From Planctomycetota bacterium (GTDB taxonomy: Bacteria > Planctomycetota > GCA-002687715), in assembly GCA_009691765.1 (NCBI GenBank), contig SIAO01000010.1, forward strand, positions 31,504 to 95,503: 64,000 bases of DNA, given 5' to 3'. Below the pieces are notes generated by a model. That model was not told the origin of the DNA, did not search any database, and saw only the letters and a list, made by a program, of their open reading frames with translations. A program made the position numbers and the translations under genes. Of this stretch, positions 26,431 through 33,682 are shown piece after piece; position 1 is the stretch's first letter, and each line of letters opens with the position of its first letter.

Positions 26431-27719
26431 CGCAACGTGCGCAGCGCCGCTTCAATACGCGGCAAGCCGTCTTCGATGTCGGCGGTAGACACTGCACCAA
26501 CAGATGCGCGGAACCAACCTGTATCGCCTGCGAAAGCGAATGCTTGGAAAGGCACGAGCGCGCAGCTTGCTGCATCCAGGAGCCAGCGGCGCACTTCGTC
26601 GTTGGTGCGCAATACAGTGCCATCCGCTGTGGTGCTGCCGTGAGCGTTCAGTTTGAGCGTCAGGTAAATGGCGCCCATGGGCTCGATACTGTCGACAGGC
26701 AATCCCGCAGCCTTCATGCGCTGGAAACCCGCGTGCAACATGTCCAAGCGCGCGCGCACATCGGCGAGGAAACCGTTACGGAAAGTGCTGAGTGCAGAGG
26801 TGTCGTCGAGAAAACGCGCGGTCGCCACTTGCTCGGGGCGCGGCGCCCACGCACCAACGTGTCCGATAATGTCGGACATGCGCTGAATGACGCGCGGCGG
26901 TCCGAAGCCCCAGCCGACGCGGAGTCCTGTAGCCGCTAGTGATTTCGAGGCACCGTCTACGAACACCGTGAAGGGCGCCATCGCTGGGCGCAAGCTGACG
27001 GGGTTCACATGACGCACCTTGCCAAAGGTGAGCATCCAATAGACCTGGTCGTACATCACGTACAGCGGACGTTCCGTTGGCCCACGGCGTGCATTTTCTG
27101 CAAGCACGAGGTCGCAGATTTCGCCGAGCGCTTCAGCGCTGAACGCCGTGCCCGTGGGGTTGAGTGGCGAGCACAACGCCAAGAGACGCGCGCTTGCGAG
27201 ATGCGGTGCAAGGTCTTTCGCCGACGGCAAGAAGTGCTGCTCAGGGCCGACGGGCACCGCAACGCTCTTCGCACCGAGCTTGTGGCAATAGTGGTTGTTG
27301 TTCCACGAAGGCACCGGATACACCACCGTCTCACCAGGATTCACGATGGCGCGGTAGGTGGCGTAAATCAGCGGACGCGCGCCACCGGCCACAATGACGG
27401 CGGGCAGCGGATAATCGAGATTCAGCTCGCGAGCGAGCAGTCGACGCACTGCTTCGCGCAACTCCGGCATGCCGTTGCTGGGTGGATAGTTGCTTTCACC
27501 GTTGCTGTAGGCCTCGGCGATCAGTTCTTCGAGCCGCGCCGGAATACGAAACTGCTTCGACGAGAAATCTCCCACCGTCAGATCGAGCAACGTGCGCCCT
27601 TGGGCTTTCAACTCGCGCACTTCCCCCGCAATTTTCAGAATCTCGGAGCCCTTGAGGCCGGCGGCCATCGTGGACACCAACAAGTCTTCGGAATGATGCG
27701 TAGCGAAATCGAGAGGCAT
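26427..27719 (-). CDS. PLP-dependent class I aminotransferase
   Basis: A 430-aa fold-type I aminotransferase. Recognisable blocks are [16 protein letters not shown] (substrate loop), [19 protein letters not shown]-like turn, [27 protein letters not shown] (cofactor phosphate and Asn contacts) and YVMYDQVYW. The PLP lysine lies in [15 protein letters not shown] near residue 260. Its closest families are aspartate and related aminotransferases; substrate cannot be decided. Start ATG at 27719 has GGAG six nt upstream; an in-frame ATG at 27782 is rejected because its extension is not protein-like. The gene is divergent from thyA, which starts at 27835. Confidence 0.88.
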   Translation of the reverse strand: MPLDFATHHSEDLLVSTMAAGLKGSEILKIAGEVRELKAQGRTLLDLTVGDFSSKQFRIPARLEELIAEAYSNGESNYPPSNGMPELREAVRRLLARELNLDYPLPAVIVAGGARPLIYATYRAIVNPGETVVYPVPSWNNNHYCHKLGAKSVAVPVGPEQHFLPSAKDLAPHLASARLLALCSPLNPTGTAFSAEALGEICDLVLAENARRGPTERPLYVMYDQVYWMLTFGKVRHVNPVSLRPAMAPFTVFVDGASKSLAATGLRVGWGFGPPRVIQRMSDIIGHVGAWAPRPEQVATARFLDDTSALSTFRNGFLADVRARLDMLHAGFQRMKAAGLPVDSIEPMGAIYLTLKLNAHGSTTADGTVLRTNDEVRRWLLDAASCALVPFQAFAFAGDTGWFRASVGAVSTADIEDGLPRIEAALRTLR

Positions 27720-27834
27720 GTTTGCTCCGGGGCTCGGGTGCCCACGGGGTGCACGATACGCACGCGTCCTGCATGGCACCACCGCGAGACGCCGATGTAA
27801 GCAGCGCTGCTACGATCACGCTGGAGCGCTTGAA

Positions 27835-28629
27835 ATGCGGCAATATTTGGACCTGCTCAAGCTGGTGAAAACACAAGGAGTGCGGCGCCAAGATCGCACC
27901 GGCACCGGCACTCTCAGCATCTTCGGACACCAACTGCGCTTCAACCTTGCCGAGGGTTTCCCGCTGGTCACCACCAAGAAGGTGCACCTCAAGGCCATCA
28001 TCCATGAGCTGCTGTGGTTCTTGAGTGGCGACACCAACATCGCATATCTGAAAGCCAACGGCGTCAGCATTTGGGACGCATGGGCCGATGCGGAAGGCAA
28101 CCTCGGTCCGGTGTACGGCGCGCAGTGGCGCTCGTGGCCACAGCGTGACGGCGGCAGCATCGACCAGATCGCAGCTGTGATTGAAGCCATCCGCACCAAT
28201 CCGGATTCACGCCGTCTCATGGTGAGCGCTTGGAACCCCGCCGATGTTGAACGCATGGCGCTACCGCCTTGCCATGCATTGTTTCAGTTTCACGTTGCCG
28301 GCGGCCGCTTGTCGTGCCAGCTCTATCAACGCAGCGCCGACATCTTCTTGGGCGTGCCCTTCAACATTGCTTCCTACGCACTGCTCACGCACATGATCGC
28401 GCAAACCACGGGCCTGCAAGTTGGCGACTTCGTGCACACCTTCGGCGATGCGCATCTCTACTTGAATCATGTCGATCAAGCTGACGAACAACTTGCACGC
28501 ACGCCGCTGCCGTTGCCGCAGTTGGTGCTGGACCCAAGCGTGAAGTGCATCGACGATTTCCGTTTCGAGCACATCACCGTGACGGGCTATCAATCTCATC
28601 CTGCGCTGAAAGCGCCAATCGCTGTTTGA
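27835..28629 (+). CDS. thyA: Thymidylate synthase ThyA
   Basis: The 264-aa protein has the same length as the Escherichia coli enzyme. It methylates dUMP to dTMP using methylene-tetrahydrofolate, giving dihydrofolate. The catalytic cysteine is residue 146 in [12 protein letters not shown], and the dUMP-binding [20 protein letters not shown] block follows. [14 protein letters not shown] near the N-terminus binds phosphate. The start has GGAG eight nt upstream and a TACGAT box at 27811-27816; an in-frame opening at 27718 is rejected. folA begins 8 nt after the stop, as in many genomes, so the dihydrofolate made here is recycled next door. Confidence 0.98.
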   Translation: MRQYLDLLKLVKTQGVRRQDRTGTGTLSIFGHQLRFNLAEGFPLVTTKKVHLKAIIHELLWFLSGDTNIAYLKANGVSIWDAWADAEGNLGPVYGAQWRSWPQRDGGSIDQIAAVIEAIRTNPDSRRLMVSAWNPADVERMALPPCHALFQFHVAGGRLSCQLYQRSADIFLGVPFNIASYALLTHMIAQTTGLQVGDFVHTFGDAHLYLNHVDQADEQLARTPLPLPQLVLDPSVKCIDDFRFEHITVTGYQSHPALKAPIAV

Positions 28630-28637
28630 GCCAAGCT

Positions 28638-29123
28638 ATGGAAGTCGTGGCCCTCGCAGCAATGGATCTTGATGGCTGGATCGGCGTGCAGGGCAAACTC
28701 CCGTGGCACTTGCCCGACGACCTGAAGCACTTCAAAGAACTCACGCGCGGCAAGCCCGTCATCATGGGACGGAAGACGTGGGAGAGCATCGGCGCCAAAC
28801 CGTTGCCGCAGCGCACCAACATTGTGCTGTCGCGCAGTGCCACTTTCGCCGCACCGGGAGCGCTGCGTGCGCAGAGCGTGGAAGCGGCACTCGCCGCAGC
28901 CGAGGGTGCGCAGGTTTGCATCATCGGTGGCGCCGAGGTGTATGCGCTGTTCTTGCCACACACCACACGCCTCGAACTCACCATCGTGAACACGCACGTG
29001 CGAGGTGACACGCGCTTTCCGCAAGTGGACTGGACGCAGTGGCAACGCGAATCAGTGATCGAGCACGCCGCCGACGCCCGGCACAGCACTGCGTTTCGCT
29101 TCGAAACTTGGCGCCTTCGCTGA
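28638..29123 (+). CDS. folA: Dihydrofolate reductase
   Basis: A 161-aa DHFR that reduces dihydrofolate to tetrahydrofolate with NADPH. Conserved blocks are MDLDGWIGVQGKLPWHLPDD (substrate pocket with the Asp in the 26-31 region), HFKELTRGKPVIMGRKTWES, and VCIIGGAEVYALFLPH. It is the second gene of the thyA-folA operon. Its last 72 bases overlap the 3' end of the convergent dihydrouridine synthase gene. Confidence 0.97.
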   Translation: MEVVALAAMDLDGWIGVQGKLPWHLPDDLKHFKELTRGKPVIMGRKTWESIGAKPLPQRTNIVLSRSATFAAPGALRAQSVEAALAAAEGAQVCIIGGAEVYALFLPHTTRLELTIVNTHVRGDTRFPQVDWTQWQRESVIEHAADARHSTAFRFETWRLR

Positions 29124-30053
29124 GTCTCCTGCAGCTTGCGCCTCGATCCATGCGTGCAGCGCACTTGGATCGGCTTCGCGCAGCAACGCGGCACGTGTCA
29201 TTTCATTCAAGAAGCGCGGATGCAAATAACTCACAAGCTGCTTCACACGTCCTGCGAAGTAGCGCTCGGCTTGCGGTGCGCGCTCGCGCATCACACTCAC
29301 ATAGCGTTGGATGAACGCGAAGACTTCGCTCACGCTAGCGGCATAGCCACTGAAAATCCACGGGTCGGCGAGCGCGGCCCGACCGATCATCACGTGCTTG
29401 CAGCCGGTTTCGCGTTGCATGCGTTCGATGTCTGCGTGGCACAGCACGCCACCGTTGCCGCACACCGGAATGCGCACTGCTGCGACTGCTCGTGCGATGC
29501 GACTCCAATCCACTTCTTCGCAGTAGCCTTCGGCGCGTGTGCGGCAATGCACCGTAAGCATGGCTGCGCCGCCTTGCTCTGCGGCGCGCGCAAGAACTTC
29601 AAGTTGGTTTGCGGAATCCCACCCGGCGCGAATCTTGGCCGTCACGGGCAAGCGCTGCACACCTGCCACGGTGGCCGCCACCAACCGCTCCACTTCACGT
29701 GGGTCGCGCAAGACAGCGGCGCCCGCGCATCCATGCAGCGTGCCTTTGGCGGGGCAACCAAAGTTCAAATCGACGAGCGCTGCCCAAGTGCTTTCGACAA
29801 GAGCCGCGGTCGCGCGAAGCGCCTCCGCGTTGTTACCCATGAGCTGAATGCCGACGGGGATCGGGCCGGTGCATGGGCCGAGCTCGCTCGCCAACTTGTG
29901 CAACGGCACAGCGTGTTGCACAACGCGTACAAACTCGGTCGTGCTGCCGCCAAGAGTTTGCGGCGTGTGCAACCCAAGCATGACGCTACGGAAAGACGGG
30001 TCGGTGACCCCTTCCATGGGCGCGAGCAAAGCTGTGGCCGTGAACGGCAGCAT
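29052..30053 (-). CDS. tRNA-dihydrouridine synthase
   Basis: A 333-aa flavoenzyme of the Dus family that reduces uridines in tRNA D-loops. Blocks include ATALLAPMEGVTDPSFRSVM (FMN binding), VGIQLMGNNAEAL, LNFGCPAKGTLHGCAGAAVL with the catalytic cysteine, VTAKIRAGWD, LTVHCRTRAEGY and VCGNGGVLCHADIERM (phosphate cup). Which of the Dus subtypes it is cannot be told. Start: ACGATA on the plus strand (TATCGT on the minus) is 6 nt upstream of the ATG, with no Shine-Dalgarno. The last 24 codons overlap folA. Confidence 0.93.
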   Translation of the reverse strand: MLPFTATALLAPMEGVTDPSFRSVMLGLHTPQTLGGSTTEFVRVVQHAVPLHKLASELGPCTGPIPVGIQLMGNNAEALRATAALVESTWAALVDLNFGCPAKGTLHGCAGAAVLRDPREVERLVAATVAGVQRLPVTAKIRAGWDSANQLEVLARAAEQGGAAMLTVHCRTRAEGYCEEVDWSRIARAVAAVRIPVCGNGGVLCHADIERMQRETGCKHVMIGRAALADPWIFSGYAASVSEVFAFIQRYVSVMRERAPQAERYFAGRVKQLVSYLHPRFLNEMTRAALLREADPSALHAWIEAQAAGDSAKAPSFEAKRSAVPGVGGVLDH

Positions 30054-30059
30054 GGGCGC

Positions 30060-30065
30060 ACGATA
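30060..30065 (-). promoter_or_regulatory. -10-like hexamer of the dihydrouridine synthase gene
   Basis: TATCGT on the minus strand, preceded by GC, with a 6-nt spacer to the ATG at 30053. The same GCTATCGT octamer occurs at the same distance before ettA. Confidence 0.45.
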
Positions 30066-30092
30066 GCGCGCTCGGCCATCAACTGGAGTGAC

Positions 30093-31847
30093 TCAAGGCA
30101 GCGGCTTCAACACGATGCGGCGCACGTTCATCACCGCAGCATGAGGTTTGGTGACGATGCTCACCGTCAGTTCGTGCTCCCCTGCAGACAACTCCAACGT
30201 GCCAATCACATCCGTGCGCCACTGATTCCAGGCGCCGGTCGTCTCTGGTTTCGCCGTGATGCGGCCTACGCCCAACGCTACGGCGTATTCGCCACCGCCG
30301 TGGCTGGGGTCCACTGCGAGTTCCACTTCCACGCTGTAGCGCCCGGCCTTTTCCACGCGCAACGGCCAGCTCAAAGTGTCTTTGGCGTTCGTCCAAAACC
30401 CGATACTGGTTCCGCTGTTTTCGTGGCGTAGCGAGCCGTGCAACTCTGCTTCCGCCGCAGGCAACAGCACACTGCCGTCCGCCGCCGGCGCAGCGTGCCA
30501 CCGTTTCACGCTCACCGTGCCGACGCAATCCAGCACCACCACGGTGTCGAGCGCATCAGGGCAAACCTTCGGAACCGCGAGACGCACTCCATCCGCGGAA
30601 ATGGCCACGCCGACCGGCGTTCCACCCACCAACAGATGCGCACCTTGTGGCGTCGCTTGCAAGCCTGACAACAACAACTTGCCGTCAACAGGCCAGTCGA
30701 AGACATGCACATACAGGCGAATGCCGTTTTCAGTTTTGCGCGCCGTGCAACGACCATAGGGCAGCGGCTTCAGAAATGGCCCAACCGTCGTGCCTCGAAT
30801 GCTTGCGCTGTTGCGGTCCATCCACTGCCCCATGGCGGCAAGACGCTCGACGCTTGGCTGCGGGATCTCGCCCTCGGGTGTGGGCCCAACGTTCAGTAAA
30901 TAATTTCCGCCCTTGCTCGCGCAGTCCACCAAATTGTGCACCAACTCTTCAACGCTCTTCCAATTCTTGTCGTCGCTGCGCCAGCCCCATGTGTTGTTCA
31001 TGGTCATGCACGACTCCCAGTCCACGCCGGGAAGCCCACCGGATGGAATCTCCTGCTCCGGAGTGCCGAAGTCGCCTGCAAAACCGGCGCCCTTGTCCAA
31101 GCCTTGCATGTCATTGCGCCCGCCACCTACGCGGTTGTTGATGATCGTGCTCGGCGAAAGCGCACGACAGTGGTTGTAGAGGTCCCAGCCGCGTTCGCGA
31201 TTCCACGAACTCTCCCACTCGCCGTCGAACCAGAGCATGTCGATGGTGCCGTAACGCGTCAGGATCTCCTGCAACTGCGCTTTCAGATAAACGACGAAGC
31301 GATCGAAGTCGGCTTCGCTTGCGGGGCGCTTGTCCACATCGCGGCGTGGCAGGTAATCGGGGTGGTGCCAATCAAGAATGGAGTGGTACCAGCCGATGCG
31401 CAGGCCTTCGGCGCGGAACGCCGTGGCGATCTCCATCATGATGTCGGTCTTGTTGGGTGTGGAACCCACGTCCCAATCCGACACCGCGGAATCGAACAGT
31501 GCAAAACCGTCGTGGTGCTTGGTCGTGATCACCACATATTTCATGCCCGCGGCCTTCGCGACCTTGGCCCACGCCTTGGCATCGAACTTCACCGGGTTCC
31601 ATTGCTCGCGCAGAGGCTCGTAGTCTGCGGGCGTGATCTTGCCATTGCGCATGATCCACTCGCCGGTACCGCTAATCTCCTTGCCCTGCCATGTGCCAGC
31701 GGGAATTGCGTACAGCCCCCAGTGAATAAACATGCCGAAGCGTGCTTCGCGGAACCAAGCCATGCGCTGATCTTTCGCAGCACCAGCTTCCGCGGACTGG
31801 GCAACAAGCGTGAGGCCAAGGAGCAAAAGAGCGAGCGCAGTCTTCAT
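30093..31847 (-). CDS. Secreted alpha-L-fucosidase (GH29) with C-terminal carbohydrate-binding-like domain
   Basis: The 584-aa precursor has a signal peptide (MKTALALLLLGLTLVAQSAEA). The GH29 catalytic domain runs from about 25 to 430: RFGMFIHWGLYAIPAGTW, YVVITTKHHDGFALFDSA, GWYHSILDWHHPDY, and MLWFDGEWESSW near 207-218, whose Asp is the expected nucleophile. About residues 430-584 form a beta-rich domain resembling a CBM (KDTLSWPLRVEKAGRYSVEV). GH29 enzymes release terminal alpha-L-fucose from glycans. The start has GGAG nine nt upstream, with a TAAGAT box before it. It clusters with the esterase and GH2 genes at 33.7-38.2 kb, suggesting use of fucosylated, acylated polysaccharides. Confidence 0.93.
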   Translation of the reverse strand: MKTALALLLLGLTLVAQSAEAGAAKDQRMAWFREARFGMFIHWGLYAIPAGTWQGKEISGTGEWIMRNGKITPADYEPLREQWNPVKFDAKAWAKVAKAAGMKYVVITTKHHDGFALFDSAVSDWDVGSTPNKTDIMMEIATAFRAEGLRIGWYHSILDWHHPDYLPRRDVDKRPASEADFDRFVVYLKAQLQEILTRYGTIDMLWFDGEWESSWNRERGWDLYNHCRALSPSTIINNRVGGGRNDMQGLDKGAGFAGDFGTPEQEIPSGGLPGVDWESCMTMNNTWGWRSDDKNWKSVEELVHNLVDCASKGGNYLLNVGPTPEGEIPQPSVERLAAMGQWMDRNSASIRGTTVGPFLKPLPYGRCTARKTENGIRLYVHVFDWPVDGKLLLSGLQATPQGAHLLVGGTPVGVAISADGVRLAVPKVCPDALDTVVVLDCVGTVSVKRWHAAPAADGSVLLPAAEAELHGSLRHENSGTSIGFWTNAKDTLSWPLRVEKAGRYSVEVELAVDPSHGGGEYAVALGVGRITAKPETTGAWNQWRTDVIGTLELSAGEHELTVSIVTKPHAAVMNVRRIVLKPLP

Positions 31848-31909
31848 GGGGGAATCTCCGGCACCATCTTAGGGGCCGCGAAAAACCGCACCGACTGCGC
31901 TCGTCTGGA

Positions 31910-32470
31910 TCAGGCTTTCTTGCCGAACTTGGTGAGCGTGAACTCCTTGTTGCCTTCGAGCAGCTTTTTCACGATGCCTTCGCTCAAGCCGTCCGCCGAC
32001 GCGGTGAGCACGGTGACCGTGCTGGTATCGCCAAAGGGATACACCGCTACGACTCCATCCACTATCTTGAAGATCTCACGGATCTTCGCGCAAGTTTCGG
32101 CTCATCCAACGCCGTCGATGACGATGTCGAAACCTCCCTTGGGCTTGAGCCGCTCCACGGAGGCATAGGTGTGTACCGCAGGTTCCCACTTCAGCACTTT
32201 GAAGGCGGTGCCGATGTCTTCTTTCGTCGGCGCCTTCTCCTTGGCTTTGAAGGTGACTGTAGCCGTGGAATCCACGACGAGATCACTCACACCGGCCAGC
32301 TTTGTCAGAGTCTCACGGACCTGATTGGCCTTCACTGCGGCTCCTCAGCCGCCGCCGTTGGTGTAGGTGAGCACCCACACCGTTTCCTTCTCCTCGGGTT
32401 GTTGTGCCGTCAGCGTCACAGCGCTGAACGCCAGCAACAAACCCAAAGCACTGAGCATCGACAGTTTCAT
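31910..32470 (-). CDS. Putative selenoprotein: secreted protein with two HMA domains, each with one in-frame UGA
   Basis: One frame of 186 codons runs from an ATG at 32470 (GGAGG seven nt upstream) to a TGA at 31910-31912, with two internal TGA codons at 32345-32347 (residue 42) and 32102-32104 (residue 123). A signal peptide comes first (MKLSMLSALGLLLAFSAVTL, cut near AQQ). Two ferredoxin-like heavy-metal-associated domains follow, each about 75 residues. Each UGA lies in the metal-binding loop: TYTNGGG-U-GAAVKANQVRETL and DIVIDGVG-U-AETCAKIREIF. The usual HMA loop is GMxCxxC, so the UGAs take the place of the first cysteine. The second has a further Cys four residues on; the first has none. 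UGA as selenocysteine is the best reading because the frame, domain alignment and downstream hairpins all agree. Two nonsense mutations exactly at both metal loops would be a coincidence. The gene is divergent from a thioredoxin-like protein. Predicted role: periplasmic metal or redox protein. Confidence 0.75.
32069..32087 (-). promoter_or_regulatory. SECIS-like hairpin after the second UGA
   Basis: On the minus strand this is a perfect 7-bp stem, GAAGATC and GATCTTC, around the loop CGTGA. The stem begins 14 nt beyond the UGA at 32102-32104, so the loop is 21-25 nt downstream. That is within the distance used by bacterial SECIS elements, and the loop has a G at position two. It encodes residues KIREIF at the same time, as bacterial SECIS elements must. 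Confidence 0.55.
32306..32323 (-). promoter_or_regulatory. SECIS-like hairpin after the first UGA
   Basis: On the minus strand CAGGTC pairs with GACTCTG with one bulged T, around the same CGTGA loop as in the second hairpin. The stem begins 21 nt after the UGA at 32345-32347 and the loop lies 27-31 nt downstream. The shared string TCCGTGAGA spans loop and closing pairs. The stem is weaker than the second one. Confidence 0.4.
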
Positions 32471-32638
32471 GGGCGAACCTCCGCGCGGCATCATCGCACG
32501 CGGGGCAGTAGCCCGCCAAGCGCTGTTTCGTATGTGGCGTGCCGCATTGCTACCCTGCCCAGCCCCGCGGCGCTCGTGTCGCATCCGGCGCAAGACGCGC
32601 TGGAATCCATTGCTCCCGGGAGCCTCAAGGAGCTTTTT
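32471..32638. promoter_or_regulatory. Divergent promoter region between the selenoprotein and the thioredoxin-like gene
   Basis: A 168-nt region carrying the Shine-Dalgarno sequences of both genes: GGAGG on the minus strand about 7 nt from the selenoprotein ATG, and AAGGAG on the plus strand 7 nt from the thioredoxin-like ATG. A GCTACCCT string near 32558 resembles the -10 boxes of this window for the plus-strand gene. No terminator is seen. Confidence 0.4.
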
Positions 32639-33643
32639 ATGCTGCGCTGGATTCTCGTGTGCGCGATGTTGCTGCCGGTCGTGGCTCAAGAGCCCGCCGC
32701 CCCCGTTTGGATTGGCGATTTCGATAAGGCCGTGGAAATGGCCAAAACCACCAAGAAAGACCTGTTGGTGGACTTCACCGGGTCCGATTGGTGTGGCTGG
32801 TGCGTGAAGCTGGACAAGGAAGTGTTCGCCCACGAGGCCTTCCTGAAGGCGGCGCAAGCCAAGTACATCTTGGTGGCGTTGGACTTCCCCCAAGGCGAAG
32901 AGGTGAAGGCCAAGGTGCCGAACCCAAAGCGCAATGAAGAACTGCAGAAGAAGTACGAAGTCCGCGGGTTCCCCTCCATCTTGCTGATGGATGCGCAAGG
33001 CGATGTCTATGCGCAGACGGGCTACCAACCGGGTGGCCCCGAGGCGTATGTGAAGCACCTCGAAGAGATCGCAGCCAAGGGTCGCGAAGCGATTGCCACT
33101 GTGGCGGGTCTGCTTGCTCAAGTTGCGAAAGCCAAACCCACAGAGAAGCCTGCGGTGCTGGGCAAGGTGCTTGCGGCTCTGGAAAAACTTGATGCCGACT
33201 CCCCTGCGGCAGCGAAGTTGAAAGCCGTTGCCAAGGAAGCGTTGACCATCGACGCCGACAACAAGCTCGGATTGAAACTCAAGGCCGTGAAGGCACTGCT
33301 CAAGAGTGGTGACAGCGACCCTGCCCTCGTCGCAGCAGCCAAAGAGTTGGACCCGAAGAACGAGCAAGGCTTGCTCGAAGTGTGCGTCGTGATGCAATCC
33401 AACAGCGTCGATTCGGAGGAAGCGCTGAAGGTCGCGTTTAAGGCCATCGAGGACTTGGATGCCCTCGGTCCCATCAAGGATTCAGAAGCAGCACTGCAGC
33501 TCTATGCCAATGCAGCCTTCTGGAACAAGCGCTTTCTGAAGAACGACGAAGCGGCCAAGAAGTACGCAGCCAAGGCGCTGCCATTGGTCAAGGACAACGA
33601 AGGCCTCACCAAAGCGTTGCAGGGCCTCATCGACGGTCAGTGA
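32639..33643 (+). CDS. Secreted thioredoxin-like protein with C-terminal helical (TPR-like) region
   Basis: A 334-aa exported protein. Signal peptide MLRWILVCAMLLPVVAQ, then a thioredoxin-like domain (about 20-150): KKDLLVDFTGSDWCGWCVKL carries the redox motif CGWC at about residues 52-55, and RGFPSILLMDAQGDVYAQTG has the cis-proline. After about 160 the rest is Ala/Lys-rich helix pairs resembling tetratricopeptide-type scaffolding (AKPTEKPAVLGKVLAALEKL). DUF255/thioredoxin_7-type proteins reduce or isomerise disulfides outside the cytoplasm. AAGGAG at 32627 fixes the start; an in-frame opening at 32171 is rejected because it runs through the divergent gene. No UGA interrupts it. Confidence 0.87.
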   Translation: MLRWILVCAMLLPVVAQEPAAPVWIGDFDKAVEMAKTTKKDLLVDFTGSDWCGWCVKLDKEVFAHEAFLKAAQAKYILVALDFPQGEEVKAKVPNPKRNEELQKKYEVRGFPSILLMDAQGDVYAQTGYQPGGPEAYVKHLEEIAAKGREAIATVAGLLAQVAKAKPTEKPAVLGKVLAALEKLDADSPAAAKLKAVAKEALTIDADNKLGLKLKAVKALLKSGDSDPALVAAAKELDPKNEQGLLEVCVVMQSNSVDSEEALKVAFKAIEDLDALGPIKDSEAALQLYANAAFWNKRFLKNDEAAKKYAAKALPLVKDNEGLTKALQGLIDGQ

Positions 33644-33669
33644 CCGTCCCACACCGCGAGCGTTGCGTC

Positions 33670-33675
33670 TATCAT
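33670..33675 (+). promoter_or_regulatory. -10-like hexamer of the sialate esterase gene
   Basis: TATCAT, with 7 nt to the ATG at 33683. It overlaps the earlier in-frame ATG at 33674, arguing that 33683 is the real start. Confidence 0.4.
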
Positions 33676-33682
33676 GCGCGCC

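Noticed and set aside
31910-32470. Reading the HMA frames as separate short genes or as a plain pseudogene
   Set aside because: The pieces are in the same frame, share one signal peptide and ribosome binding site, and break only at UGA exactly in both metal loops. A pseudogene would be expected to show frameshifts or breaks elsewhere.
31910-32470. UGA reassigned to Trp or Gly genome-wide
   Set aside because: Many genes in the window end at TGA (for example plsY, korA, thyA, the DUF1549 protein), so UGA is an ordinary stop here.
32345-33397. 350-codon minus-strand frame opposite the thioredoxin-like gene
   Set aside because: Only its last 41 codons belong to a real gene (the selenoprotein N-terminus); the rest is antisense to the thioredoxin-like protein.
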